Assembly (NCBI GenBank): GCA_041661865.1
Contig: JBAZTO010000004.1
Span: forward strand, 43,156-107,155
Source of the DNA: JBAZTO01 sp041661865
GTDB lineage: Bacteria; Planctomycetota; Phycisphaerae; SM23-33
DNA length: 64,000 nucleotides
Direction of reading: 5' to 3'
Part shown: positions 46,224-55,304 of the stretch, one piece after another
Layout of the letters: every line of letters begins with the position of its first letter
Numbering within the stretch: position 1 is the first letter of the stretch
Notes under the pieces: generated by a model
What the model was told of the DNA's origin: nothing
Seen by the model: the letters and a program-made list of their open reading frames with translations, nothing else
Databases searched by the model: none
Made by a program: the position numbers and the translations under genes

Positions 46224-47429
46224 TTACGCTTTTCCCCGCCCGCGCATCTGGAGGCCAAAGAGCTTGATGAAGCCGGTGGCGTCCGAGGGCGTGTACTCGC
46301 TGCCCATGGTGAAACTGGCCAGCCTGCCCGAGTACAGGGAGTAGGGGCTCTTCACGCCGGCCACGGTGGCTGAGCCCTTGAAGCACTTGACCCGCGCCGA
46401 GCCGGTGACGTTCTTCTGCGTGGCGGCCACGAAGGCGTCCAGCGACTCCCGCAGCGGGCAGAACCACTGGCCGTTGTAGACCAGTTCGCCATACTTCAGC
46501 GCCACGCCCTGCTTGTAGTGCAGCGTGTCGCGGTCGAGGGTGATCGACTCCAGCGCGCGGTGCGCGGCGTAGAGGATCGTCCCGCCGGGGGTTTCATAGG
46601 CGCCGCGACTCTTGATGCCCACCAGGCGGTTTTCCACCAGGTCGGTCTGCCCCACGCCGTGCTTGCCGCCGATGGCGTTAAGCCGCGCGATCAGCTCGTG
46701 CCCGGGCAACTTCACGCCGTCAATGCCCACCGGCACGCCGGCCTTGAAGTCCACCTGCACATAGCTCGGCTTGGCCGGCGCCTTGGACACAGGTACCGAC
46801 ATGACCCACAGGTTGTCCTGCGGTTCATTGGCGGGGTCTTCCAGGTCCGCGCCCTCGTGCGAGATGTGCCAGAGGTTGCGGTCGCGCGAGTAGATCTTCT
46901 TCTTGGTCTGGGCGATAGGAATGCCGCGGGCCTTGGCGTACTCGATGGCCGCCTCGCGGCTGGTCAGCTCGAAGGACGAATCCTTCCACGGGGCGATGAT
47001 TTGCAGTTGCGGCGCCAGGGCCATGTAGGTCAGCTCGAAGCGGACCTGGTCGTTGCCCTTGCCGGTGGCGCCATGTCCGACGGCGTCGGCCTTTTCCTTC
47101 AGGGCACATTCCACCTGCGCCTTGGCGATCAGCGGGCGGGCAATGGAGGTGCCCAGCATGTACAGGTGCTCGTAGAGGGCCCCGGCCGCCAGCATCTTGA
47201 AGCAATACTGCTCGGCGAACTCCTTCCGCAGGTCGGCCACCACGCACTTGTCGGCCCCGCTGGCCAGCGCCTTCTTCTCGATGCCGTCGAGTTCCTCGGC
47301 CCCCTGGCCCAGGTCGGCCGCGAAAGCGATGACCTTGCAGCCGTACTTTTCCTTCAGCCAGGGCAGAATCACCGACGTGTCCAGCCCGCCGGAATACGCC
47401 AGCACGATCTTCTTTACTTCGCTCGCCAT
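46224..47429 (-). CDS. argG: Argininosuccinate synthase
   Basis: 401 residues, normal length. Joins citrulline and aspartate with ATP. PP-loop at the start (LAYSGGLDTSVILPWLKE) and family motif GHGATGKGNDQVRFELT. A larE gene lies 44 bases upstream, same strand, perhaps co-transcribed. Confidence 0.97.
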   Translation of the reverse strand: MASEVKKIVLAYSGGLDTSVILPWLKEKYGCKVIAFAADLGQGAEELDGIEKKALASGADKCVVADLRKEFAEQYCFKMLAAGALYEHLYMLGTSIARPLIAKAQVECALKEKADAVGHGATGKGNDQVRFELTYMALAPQLQIIAPWKDSSFELTSREAAIEYAKARGIPIAQTKKKIYSRDRNLWHISHEGADLEDPANEPQDNLWVMSVPVSKAPAKPSYVQVDFKAGVPVGIDGVKLPGHELIARLNAIGGKHGVGQTDLVENRLVGIKSRGAYETPGGTILYAAHRALESITLDRDTLHYKQGVALKYGELVYNGQWFCPLRESLDAFVAATQKNVTGSARVKCFKGSATVAGVKSPYSLYSGRLASFTMGSEYTPSDATGFIKLFGLQMRGRGKA

Positions 47430-47473
47430 GAATATCCTCTCTCGAATGCCGTGTGTCCCATGAAGATTGGATT

Positions 47474-48382
47474 CTACGCGGCCGGGGGATCAAGACAAGG
47501 CAATTCTAGGCGGGCCTGGCTGTTGGAGGCATCTCTGGAGGGTGACGTCAGCACTTCGTTCATGGACCCGGTGCGGAGGCCTTGGAGGTCGAGCGATATG
47601 TATGTGAAGCCGAGGGACTTGAAGCGTTCGATGATCCCGGCCCGCTCGTGGAGCAACCGCACGAGGTTGTCGGGCGGGACTTCGATCCTGGCCACGGTGT
47701 CGTGGTCGCGGACGCGGCATTGCCCAAAGCCCAGGTCTTTGAGGTAATCTTCGGCCTGCTCGATGCGTCCCAGGCGCTGCGGCGTGATCGCTTCCCCGTA
47801 GGGAATGCGGCTGGCCAGACAAGCCATCGCCGGCTTGTCCCAGGTGGGCAGGCCACGCGTGCGGGAGGCTGCGCGGATGTCGGCCTTGGTCAGGCCCGCT
47901 TCCATCAGCGGGTTGCGGACTCCCAGTTTTCTGCCGGCCTCCAGGCCAGGGCGGAAATCGCCGGGGTCGGCGGCGTTGGCCCCGCTGACCACGGCCGAGA
48001 AGCCCCGCTCCCGCTGAAGGTCCGTCAGTCGAGTGAAGAGGGCACTCTTGCAGAAGAAACATCGGCGCGCGGGATTGGCCGCATAGTTGGGGTCGTCCTG
48101 CTCGTCGGTGACGATCTCAACCATCTCGACGCCGATCTTTGCCGCTAACTTGCGGGCCTCGTCAAGTTCGCGCTGCGGCAGCGACGGCGAGACACCCGTG
48201 GCGGCCAGGACATTACTCGTCCCCAGCGTCTCGACCGCCAGGGCCAGCAGGAACGTGCTATCCACGCCGGCGGAGAAGGCCACGACGACGCGGCCGAGAT
48301 CGGTCAGGATTGCTTTGCAGGCGGCGAGCCTGTCATCCAGCGGACGAATCTCCGTTGTCGATTGACTGTCAGTCATTGTCAT
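47474..48382 (-). CDS. larE: ATP-dependent sacrificial sulfur transferase LarE
   Basis: 302 residues. LarE activates the carboxylates of pyridinium-3,5-biscarboxylic acid and adds sulfur in making the nickel-pincer cofactor of lactate racemase. PP-loop SAGVDSTFLL, RRCFFCKSALF, and PTWDKPAMACLASRIPYGE carrying the Cys that is the sulfur donor in family members. LarB and LarC are not in the window. Start at ATG 48382 or the second ATG two codons on. Confidence 0.92.
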   Translation of the reverse strand: MTMTDSQSTTEIRPLDDRLAACKAILTDLGRVVVAFSAGVDSTFLLALAVETLGTSNVLAATGVSPSLPQRELDEARKLAAKIGVEMVEIVTDEQDDPNYAANPARRCFFCKSALFTRLTDLQRERGFSAVVSGANAADPGDFRPGLEAGRKLGVRNPLMEAGLTKADIRAASRTRGLPTWDKPAMACLASRIPYGEAITPQRLGRIEQAEDYLKDLGFGQCRVRDHDTVARIEVPPDNLVRLLHERAGIIERFKSLGFTYISLDLQGLRTGSMNEVLTSPSRDASNSQARLELPCLDPPAA

Positions 48383-48498
48383 TCCTGATCTGCCAAGAGA
48401 CCTGTCGCAATTTCGAGCGGTCTGTTACATCTGATTTTGTGGACACACCACGATCGCAGGTCGTGCATACCTGCACAAGGGCTGGTAGCACAGGTATT

Positions 48499-48525
48499 CC
48501 GCGTGCAACAAGTTGCACGCCCTAC
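48499..48525. repeat. Dispersed palindrome, family B, copy 2
   Basis: Identical over 27 bases to 36685-36711. Lies between larE and the sulfite reductase gene, next to a fragment (GGTAGCACAGG) of family A. Confidence 0.8.
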
Positions 48526-48541
48526 GAAAACTGCGCCACGG

Positions 48542-49903
48542 TCAATGTGCGCTTCCCGATTCGGCCAATATTCTCGTCAGCACTTCCTGAGGAGACAAAC
48601 GCTGGCCGGCCGGCTCGGCGAGGCGGGCATCGCGCCCCATGCCGCCGCGCACGTAAAGATCATAGACATCTCGTCTTTGCCCGCCGACGGAGTCAACCAG
48701 CCCGACCAGGCCGATGTCAGCCACTCTGCTGTGCGCGCAGCCGTTGGGACAGCCGGAAATGCAGATAGTCTTGTCGGCGGGCAGTTTGCCTGCCAGGTCC
48801 GCCCGCAACCGATCGGCCTGGGCGTTGGTGTCGGTCAAGGCTCGGCCGCACCATCGCTTGCCGGGGCAGGCCACAATGGCAGGCTGCGGCAACGCGGCCG
48901 TCGCCAGCGACTTCTGTCCCGCGACGGCGGCGGTTACGGTCGCCGCATCTGGCCCGAACACGATGACGTGTTGGTGATTGGCGATTCGGACCTTGAGGGA
49001 CGGATCATCGGCCAGGCGACCGATGGAGTCGGCCAGGCCGGCGGAGACATCTCCATTGTGGAAGGTCAGTGTCGCGCGGCCGGCAAGGCGATTTTCTGCC
49101 GGATGCAGTATGACCTCCGGCCAGGCCTGCTGCTGACGCACCTGGTCAAGCTCCCGCCAGATCAACGCGGCGAAGGCCTCGTCACCGAGGCGTTGCCGCA
49201 CGTGTCGCAAGCGGGCCTGCGAGCGGTTCTGCCGGTCACCGTGGGCGGCAAAGACCTGCAATGCCGCCAGCGCCAGCGGGACCACGTCCCGCGCGTCGAG
49301 CCAGTCGGCCAGCAGCATCGCCGTTGCCGGTCGCGGCCCGAGCGACCCGGCGACGGTCACGGCAAAGCCGAGGCGGCCCTCCTGCTGGCGGGCGGCAAAC
49401 CCGAGGTCATTGATCCACGGCTGGCCGCAGCCTTCGCCGCACGCCGACAGCGAGACCTTGAACTTGCGCGGCAGGGTGAAAAACTCCTCACGCGATTGAA
49501 GCACCTCCTGGATCAGGCCCGCCAGCGGCAACAGGTCCGGGCCGCTGGTGCCCGAGCACGGGCAGACCGTCACGTTGCGCAAGGCGTTGCCGCCGGAGCC
49601 CAGGCTCGTCAGGCCCGCCTCGGCCAGCGCCTCCTGCACCTGCGGAATCTGCTCGCTTCGCAGGTCGTGCAGCTCGAACTCCTGGCGCGTCGTCAGGTGC
49701 AGAGGCGTGGCCGGCGTGAAACGGCGAATCGCCTCCGCCAGGGCCCGCCACTGCGGCCCGGCCAGCACGCCGCCAGGCACGCGCACCCGCTGCATGAAGA
49801 GGCCCTCCTGCACCTGCGGATAGATGCCCAGCACGCGGGCAACCGGAATGGCATCGGGCACCTGGCAGCAGGGAAAGGTGGACTTGATGTCGGAAGAAGT
49901 CAT
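48542..49903 (-). CDS. Sirohaem sulfite reductase (ferredoxin-like nitrite/sulfite reductase)
   Basis: 453 residues. Reduces sulfite to sulfide with six electrons. Two ferredoxin-like half domains; the cluster and sirohaem ligands are CPGKRWC (Cys-x5-Cys) and ICISGCPNGCAHS (Cys-x3-Cys) near the C-terminus, with the typical second half-domain RQEFELHDLRSEQ. Last gene of the cys operon, 43 bases after cysN. Sulfite rather than nitrite is inferred from the company of cysH and cysDN. Confidence 0.88.
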   Translation of the reverse strand: MTSSDIKSTFPCCQVPDAIPVARVLGIYPQVQEGLFMQRVRVPGGVLAGPQWRALAEAIRRFTPATPLHLTTRQEFELHDLRSEQIPQVQEALAEAGLTSLGSGGNALRNVTVCPCSGTSGPDLLPLAGLIQEVLQSREEFFTLPRKFKVSLSACGEGCGQPWINDLGFAARQQEGRLGFAVTVAGSLGPRPATAMLLADWLDARDVVPLALAALQVFAAHGDRQNRSQARLRHVRQRLGDEAFAALIWRELDQVRQQQAWPEVILHPAENRLAGRATLTFHNGDVSAGLADSIGRLADDPSLKVRIANHQHVIVFGPDAATVTAAVAGQKSLATAALPQPAIVACPGKRWCGRALTDTNAQADRLRADLAGKLPADKTICISGCPNGCAHSRVADIGLVGLVDSVGGQRRDVYDLYVRGGMGRDARLAEPAGQRLSPQEVLTRILAESGSAH

Positions 49904-49946
49904 GATTTAGTCTCGCGTGAAGGTCATGTTAGTCCAAGGTCGGCGA

Positions 49947-51794
49947 CTACAGATAGTACTCCGGCAGGAAGTTTCTCGATTGGAGCAACTGCTCCAGCGA
50001 GGCCAGCCCAGCCTCAACCTCCAGCGCCGAGGCCAGCTCCAGGTCCGACTCGGTGCGCGAGAGGCGGGTCTCGCCGACGTTAATGATCAGCAGCTCGCCG
50101 GGGCTGTTGAGCGCGCGGATGAGCTTGAGTTCCTCGTCGTCCAGGTCGGAGACGGCGGCGATGAGGATCAATCCCGCGTCGATCATCAGGTGCGCGACCT
50201 CGCCGATGCGGCGGAGGAACTCGTCACGCTCGGCGGAGTCTTTCAGGCCCGCCTCGCCGCCCAGGGCGTTGGACAATCCCAGGTAATAGACCGCCTTGCC
50301 GCGATCGAACAGCCGCTCCTCCAGCGCCTTGGCCAGCCGGGCCTTGCCCGCGCCCGTCGGCCCGGTGATCAGCACCAGCGTCGCCCGCTGATTGTAGCGC
50401 GAGGCCCGCAGATTGGGCGTGATGGCGCTGCGATCCCAGGCCCGTTCGCGCTGGGCGACGTGGCGGTCGATCAGCGAGTTCTCGTCGGTCATCGCGTCGA
50501 GGATGATCCCGCCGCCGGCGATCTCGTAGTTGTCGATGATCACGAACCGCCCGGTCGCGGGGATGTCGGCCGCCGCGTCGCACGCGATGGGCTTGAGGGT
50601 TTCCAGGACGCAGTCGGCCACGTCGTGGCGCTCGACCTGCTGGCGCCCGACCTCGCGATTGAGCGTGCCGGCGTCGAGGACCGAGTGGATCGCCGTCAGC
50701 CAGACCGGCACGCGGGCACTGCCCAGCTTCAGCTTGTACCGCTTGCCCTGGATCATCGGGGCCCGTCCCAGCCACAGGATGGACGCGCGCAGCTTGCTGG
50801 CCACCTTCGCCGGTTCCTGGCCGACCTTGCAGAGCAATTCTCCCGGCCGGACGTAAACCTGCGTCGAGAGTGTCAGCCCCGTCGAGAGACCCGCCTCGGC
50901 GCGCGGCGGCGCCGAGCCGTGGAACTCCTCGATGCTCGCAACGGTGGACCGCTTGAGCGAAGGCAGGAACACCACCTCGTCCCCCACTTCCACGCTGCCG
51001 GTCTCGATGCGACCGGCGATGATCCGCCGTTCGTCGCCCGCCTCGGTGAACTTGTAGACGTCCTGCACGGGCAGTCGCAAGGGCTTGCCCAGTTCGGGCG
51101 GCTCTTTCTGGAAACTATCGACCCTCTCCAGAACGGACGGGCCGTGATACCACGGCACCTGCCCGCCGCGGGCGACGATGTTCACGCCCTCCATCGCGGC
51201 GATGGGTATGAAGCCGGCCGGCTCGATCCGCACCTGTCGGAGAAAATCACTGTACTCGGCCACGATGGTATCGAAGACGCCCTTGTCGTAGCCGACCAGA
51301 TCCATCTTGTTGACGCACACGGCCACCTGGCGAACGCCCAGCAGGCCCAGCAGGCAGCCGTGACGGCGCGAGTTTTCCTGCACGCCTTCCTTGGCGTCGA
51401 TCACCAGCAGCGCCGCCTCGGCGCGGGCTGCGCCGGAGATCATGTTCCGCAGGAATTCCACGTGGCCGGGGGCGTCGATGATGATGTAGTCCCGCGAGGC
51501 GGACTTGAAGAAGCACCGGGCCGAATCGATGGTGATGCCCTGCGCCTGCTCGTCCTTCAGCGCGTCGAGCAGGAATGCGTACTCGAACGGCCGGGCGTTG
51601 CGAAGGCACTGCGCCCGCACCGATTCGAGCTTGCCCTGGGGCAGCGAGCCCGTGTCGGCCAGCAGCCGGCCGATCAGCGTGCTCTTGCCGTGATCGACGT
51701 GGCCGATGACCACGATGTTCATCTTCTGCCGCCCGCCCGCGTGCCCGGAGGCCTCGTGGGCGGAACCAACGGCAACTGTTTCTTGCGTTGTCAT
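49947..51794 (-). CDS. cysN: Sulfate adenylyltransferase subunit 1 with degenerate APS-kinase domain
   Basis: 615 residues from ATG 51794. GTPase part: GHVDHGKST, DAPGHVEF, NKMD and the EF-Tu-like barrels up to about 440. The fused C-terminal CysC-type domain (about 450-615) looks decayed: its P-loop reads GPTGAGKA instead of GxSGSGKS/T, and the DGDxxR motif is absent; only the AERDEFLRRIGEVAHLM region keeps family likeness. So adenylylation of sulfate with CysD is expected, phosphorylation of APS is not. The ATG overlaps the stop of the 30-residue ORF (ATGA). Confidence 0.93.
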   Translation of the reverse strand: MTTQETVAVGSAHEASGHAGGRQKMNIVVIGHVDHGKSTLIGRLLADTGSLPQGKLESVRAQCLRNARPFEYAFLLDALKDEQAQGITIDSARCFFKSASRDYIIIDAPGHVEFLRNMISGAARAEAALLVIDAKEGVQENSRRHGCLLGLLGVRQVAVCVNKMDLVGYDKGVFDTIVAEYSDFLRQVRIEPAGFIPIAAMEGVNIVARGGQVPWYHGPSVLERVDSFQKEPPELGKPLRLPVQDVYKFTEAGDERRIIAGRIETGSVEVGDEVVFLPSLKRSTVASIEEFHGSAPPRAEAGLSTGLTLSTQVYVRPGELLCKVGQEPAKVASKLRASILWLGRAPMIQGKRYKLKLGSARVPVWLTAIHSVLDAGTLNREVGRQQVERHDVADCVLETLKPIACDAAADIPATGRFVIIDNYEIAGGGIILDAMTDENSLIDRHVAQRERAWDRSAITPNLRASRYNQRATLVLITGPTGAGKARLAKALEERLFDRGKAVYYLGLSNALGGEAGLKDSAERDEFLRRIGEVAHLMIDAGLILIAAVSDLDDEELKLIRALNSPGELLIINVGETRLSRTESDLELASALEVEAGLASLEQLLQSRNFLPEYYL

Positions 51795-51883
51795 AGCGGG
51801 ATCTCTTCGTAGTAGCGATCGAGCGTGGCCGCCGCCTTGCGGAGCCAGTTCCATATTCTCCTGATTGCCTGTCCGGGGCTCAT
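51791..51883 (-). CDS. 30-residue ORF coupled between cysD and cysN
   Basis: The start ATG overlaps the cysD stop (TGATG at 51885-51881) and its TGA overlaps the cysN start (ATGA, 51794-51791). The peptide MSPGQAIRRIWNWLRKAAAT followed by LDRYYEEIPL is Trp-rich, basic then acidic, and looks like one amphipathic helix. It has no strong ribosome site of its own, consistent with coupling. Either a real micro-protein or a translated linker that keeps the ribosome moving from cysD to cysN; not recognised. Confidence 0.6.
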   Translation of the reverse strand: MSPGQAIRRIWNWLRKAAATLDRYYEEIPL

Positions 51884-52764
51884 CACATGTACCCGTCCTT
51901 TCGCAGGCTCTCCAGGCCGTAGCCGTCTTCCTTGTCCTGGTCGCGGCCGCTGCGTTCGGCAATGTTGACGAACTTGCCGCTGCGAAGCTCCTCGATGATC
52001 TCGCGGACATTCCGCGCCGTCGAATCCACCGGCTTGGTACACGGCCAGCAGCCCAGCGACCGGTATCGCTTGCCCTTGCCCTGATCGAAATAGAGGCTCA
52101 CCACCGGGATGCTCTCGCGCTCGATGTATTCCCAGACGTTCAGTTCCGTCCAGTCCAGCAGCGGATGGATGCGGATGTGCGTGCCGGGGGCGAAGTCGGT
52201 CTTGAACTGGTTCCACAGTTCCGGCGGCTGGTCGGCCACGTCCCACTCGCTGTGCTGGTCGCGCGGCGAGAAGTAGCGTTCCTTCGAGCGACTGCCCTCC
52301 TCGTCGGCGCGGGCCCCGACGATCACGCCGGTGTAGGGCTCGCCGCCGGTGGTCTTGACGTACCGGCCCGTCGCGTGGTCCAGCACCCATCGCGGCCAGG
52401 CGCCGCTGAGGGTATTCTTCAGGGCCTCGGTTTTCAGGGCGGCGCAGCACTGGAGCCGCGTGGCGTTGCCGTCGGGGAAGGTCGCCTTGGCGGCCAGGGC
52501 GTCGCTATTCTCGCCGTAGATCATGTTCAGCTTCCACTGGCGGGCCAGGCGGTCGCGATACTCGATCATCTCGGCGATCTTGTAATGCGTGTCCACATGC
52601 ATCAGCGGGAAAGGCACGTGGCCGAAGAAAGCCTTCCGCGCCAGGTGCAGCATGACCGTGCTGTCCTTGCCGATCGACCAGAGCATCACGAGTTGCTTGA
52701 GGTCACGGTAGGCCTCCCGCAGGATGTAGACGCTCTGCGATTCCAGTTCCTTCAGACGGTCCAT
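51883..52764 (-). CDS. cysD: Sulfate adenylyltransferase subunit 2
   Basis: 293 residues from ATG 52764 (MDRLKELESQSVYILREAYRD). PP-loop-type adenylyltransferase: LWSIGKDSTVMLHLARKAF, GARADEEGSRSKER, LLDWTELNVWEYI and the closing family region SLGCWPCTKPV. Makes APS with CysN. Starts 5 bases after the cysH stop. An open frame continues to 52848 but the family start is at 52764. Confidence 0.95.
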   Translation of the reverse strand: MDRLKELESQSVYILREAYRDLKQLVMLWSIGKDSTVMLHLARKAFFGHVPFPLMHVDTHYKIAEMIEYRDRLARQWKLNMIYGENSDALAAKATFPDGNATRLQCCAALKTEALKNTLSGAWPRWVLDHATGRYVKTTGGEPYTGVIVGARADEEGSRSKERYFSPRDQHSEWDVADQPPELWNQFKTDFAPGTHIRIHPLLDWTELNVWEYIERESIPVVSLYFDQGKGKRYRSLGCWPCTKPVDSTARNVREIIEELRSGKFVNIAERSGRDQDKEDGYGLESLRKDGYM

Positions 52765-52769
52765 TGGCG

Positions 52770-53501
52770 TCACCTGACCTTTCGCGTCAGTTGTCCATTC
52801 ACCACGTGCAATCCGCATTCCTTGTGCTGGGGCTGCTCCCACCACCACCGGCCGGCGCGGATGTCCTCGCCCGGCTGGACGGCCCGCGTGCAGGGCGCGC
52901 AGCCGAGGCTCGGATAGCCGCGATCATGCAGCGCGTTGTAGGGGACATCGTGGCGGCGGATGTAGTCCCATATCTGCTCGGTGCTCCAATCGATCAGCGG
53001 GTTGATCTTCGTCAGACCGTTGGCCTGGTCCCACTCCACCGAAGCCAGGTCCGCCCGCGTGACGGCCTGCTCACGCCGCAGGCCGGTGATCCAGGCGTCC
53101 AATTCGGCCAGCTTACGCCGCAGTGGGATGACTTTTCGGACGTGGCAGCATGCTTTACGGCCTTCGACGCTGTCGTAGAACAGGTTCACGCCTTCGGTGA
53201 CCAGTTGCTCCACGTCGGCCCGGTCGGGAAACAATACTTCAATTTCGATGCCGTAGCGTTTCCGCGTCGCGTCGATCAGGTCGTAGGTCTCCCGCGGAAG
53301 CCGCCCGGTGTCGAGCGTGAAGATGCGAGGCTGGGGCGTCAGCCGCACGAGCATGTCGGTGAGGACCTGGTCCTCCGCGCCCAGGCTGGAGGCCAGAGCC
53401 ACGCGCTGCCCGAAGCGGCTGATGGCATGAGCGATCAGTGCCCCCGCATCCATCAGGCGCGTCTGGCGTTGCAGAGCCGAAATCTCCTCACGGCTGCTCA
53501 T
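52770..53501 (-). CDS. cysH: APS reductase ([4Fe-4S] type)
   Basis: 243 residues. Reduces APS to sulfite. Motifs: LASSLGAEDQVLTDML, FTLDTGRLP, and the two Cys pairs KACCHVRKV and YPSLGCAPCTRAV, which bind a [4Fe-4S] cluster in enzymes that use APS; PAPS-only enzymes lack them. The C-terminal Cys of KECGLH is the catalytic one. CGGAGGAG precedes the ATG. It overlaps the DUF2061 gene by 14 bases. Confidence 0.92.
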   Translation of the reverse strand: MSSREEISALQRQTRLMDAGALIAHAISRFGQRVALASSLGAEDQVLTDMLVRLTPQPRIFTLDTGRLPRETYDLIDATRKRYGIEIEVLFPDRADVEQLVTEGVNLFYDSVEGRKACCHVRKVIPLRRKLAELDAWITGLRREQAVTRADLASVEWDQANGLTKINPLIDWSTEQIWDYIRRHDVPYNALHDRGYPSLGCAPCTRAVQPGEDIRAGRWWWEQPQHKECGLHVVNGQLTRKVR

Positions 53502-53736
53502 GGCGCGACTCCTCCGCGGCCGGTGCGGCCGCTAACCCTAACTTGCCAAACTCGATCTTCAACCACAGCCGTTCATGGAAGTAGAAGGCGAAAATCTTGA
53601 TCACGGTGTCGGCGATCCCGATTGAAGCGGCTACGTCGGCCCGGCGCGTGATGGCCCATGCCGTCAGGACGGTCAGCAGCAGCCCCATCATGCGGTAGGT
53701 CAGGGCCTTGACGATCGTGCGCGAGTGGGTTTCCAT
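53488..53736 (-). CDS. DUF2061 small membrane protein
   Basis: 82 residues with two membrane spans; ALTYRMMGLLLTVLTAWAITR and IKIFAFYFHERLWLKIEFG match the DUF2061 pattern. The family often lies inside sulfate assimilation operons, role unknown. AGGAGA precedes the ATG. It overlaps cysH by 14 bases, so coupled. Confidence 0.88.
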   Translation of the reverse strand: METHSRTIVKALTYRMMGLLLTVLTAWAITRRADVAASIGIADTVIKIFAFYFHERLWLKIEFGKLGLAAAPAAEESRHEQP

Positions 53737-53760
53737 GCTCGTTCTCCTGCTTGCCCGCGA

Positions 53761-55068
53761 TCAGCCCTGCGACGCCTTCAATGCCTGGTCGAGGTCGGCG
53801 ATGATGTCCTGAACATCCTCGATGCCAATCGATAGGCGGATGAACTCCGGCGTGACGCCCGTGGCAGCCTGTTCCTCGGCCGTCAACTGCGAGTGCGTCG
53901 TCGAGGCCGGGTGAATGACCAGCGTCTTGGCGTCGCCGATGTTGGCCAGGTGGCTGGCCAGCTTGACATTGTTGATGAACTTCACGCCGGCCGCTGCCCC
54001 GCCGCGGATGCCGAAACCCACGATCGCGCCTTGCCCGTTGGGCAGGTACTTCCGCGCGTTGGCATGCTGCGGGTGGCTGGGCAGGCCCGGATAGTTCACC
54101 CACGCCACGGCGGGGTGCTTCTCCAGCCACTGGGCCACCGCCAAGGCGTTCTCGCTGTGGCGCTGGAGACGCAGGTGCAGCGTCTCAATGCCCAGCAGCG
54201 TCAGGAACGACCCGAACGGGCTCTGGCAGCCGCCCGTGTCACGCAGCCAGTGCGTGCGAATGTGAATGATGTAGGAAATGTTGCCGATGGGCTTGAGCGC
54301 CTCGGTGAACACCATGCCGTGGTAAGCCGGGTCGGGCTCGGTGAACTCCGGCCACTTCCTGGGATTGTCGGCCCAGGGGAACTTCCCGCTGTCGACGATC
54401 GCCCCGCCGATATGCACGCCGTGGCCGCCGAGGAACTTGGTCGTCGAGTACACCACGATATCCACGCCGTGCTCGATGGGCCGCAGCAGCGGCGGAGGCG
54501 TAACCGTGTTGTCCACAACCACCGGCAGGCCTTGTTTGTGGGCCGCGTCGGTGATCTTGCGGAAGTCGGGCACGTCGTTCTTGGGATTGCCCACGCTTTC
54601 GAGATAGACTAGGCGCGTGTTGGCGTCCGTCAGCTTGGCGATCTGCTCGGGCTTCTGCGGATCGAAGAACCGCACCTCGATGCCCAGTTTCTTGAAGGTC
54701 TGGGTAAACAGCGTCCACGTCCCGCCGTAGAGGCTGGTGGAGGCGATGAAGTTCTGCCCGCTGTGCGTGATGGTCAGAACGGCCGCGGTGATGGCTGCCT
54801 GACCCGAGGCAAAGGCCAGGCCCGCCGCGCCGCCGTCCAGCGCCGCCAGACGCTTCTCCAGCACGTCATTGGTGGGGTTCATCAGCCGCGAATAGATGTT
54901 GCCGAATTCCTTCAGCGCGAACAGGTTCGCGGCATGGTCGGTGCTGGTGAAGTTGTAGGACGCCGTCGCGTAAATGGGCACGGCTCGGGCGTGCGTGGTG
55001 GGGTCGTCCACCTGTCCGGCGTGCAGGGCCAAGGTTCCGATACGATACTCGTTGCTGGTGCGGGTCAT
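53761..55068 (-). CDS. metY: O-acetylhomoserine sulfhydrylase
   Basis: 435 residues. PLP-dependent; makes homocysteine from O-acetylhomoserine and sulfide. PLP Lys in VVYSTTKFLGGHGVHIGG; start GTLALHAGQVDDPTTHARAVPIY is typical. GAGGAG lies 7 bases before the ATG. Its leader holds a SAM-I riboswitch. First gene of the run metY-DUF2061-cysH-cysD-ORF-cysN-sir. Confidence 0.95.
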   Translation of the reverse strand: MTRTSNEYRIGTLALHAGQVDDPTTHARAVPIYATASYNFTSTDHAANLFALKEFGNIYSRLMNPTNDVLEKRLAALDGGAAGLAFASGQAAITAAVLTITHSGQNFIASTSLYGGTWTLFTQTFKKLGIEVRFFDPQKPEQIAKLTDANTRLVYLESVGNPKNDVPDFRKITDAAHKQGLPVVVDNTVTPPPLLRPIEHGVDIVVYSTTKFLGGHGVHIGGAIVDSGKFPWADNPRKWPEFTEPDPAYHGMVFTEALKPIGNISYIIHIRTHWLRDTGGCQSPFGSFLTLLGIETLHLRLQRHSENALAVAQWLEKHPAVAWVNYPGLPSHPQHANARKYLPNGQGAIVGFGIRGGAAAGVKFINNVKLASHLANIGDAKTLVIHPASTTHSQLTAEEQAATGVTPEFIRLSIGIEDVQDIIADLDQALKASQG

Positions 55069-55185
55069 TGCTGGACTCCTCTTTGTCTATGCAGAGACTT
55101 TCGGACAGGGATCACGAAGGACGCCGAGACAGGTGGGGAGGTTCGCGGGGAACTCTCGATTGCCACGGGTCGGGCCGCATCGTCC

Positions 55186-55304
55186 CATCGCCGGGCTGCA
55201 CGATGCACCCGGCTTGGCTGGCTTTGGCACCTTACCCTTCGGTTGGACTCCCAGGCAGGTTGCCGTGCGGTCTTCGGGCCAGTACCCTCGCGCACTCTCG
55301 ATGT
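55186..55304 (-). ncRNA. SAM-I (S-box) riboswitch upstream of metY
   Basis: On the minus strand: GAGAGTGCGCGAGGG, ACTGGCCCGAAGAC, CGGCAACCTGCC, GGTAAGGTGCCAAAGCC, then a stem GCCGGG...CCCGGC and GATG, which pairs with CATC at the start (P1). P2 GTGCG / CGCAC is intact. These match the conserved S-box core in order. SAM binding would lower expression of metY and the genes behind it. The expression platform between 55186 and the start codon is not resolved. Confidence 0.88.
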
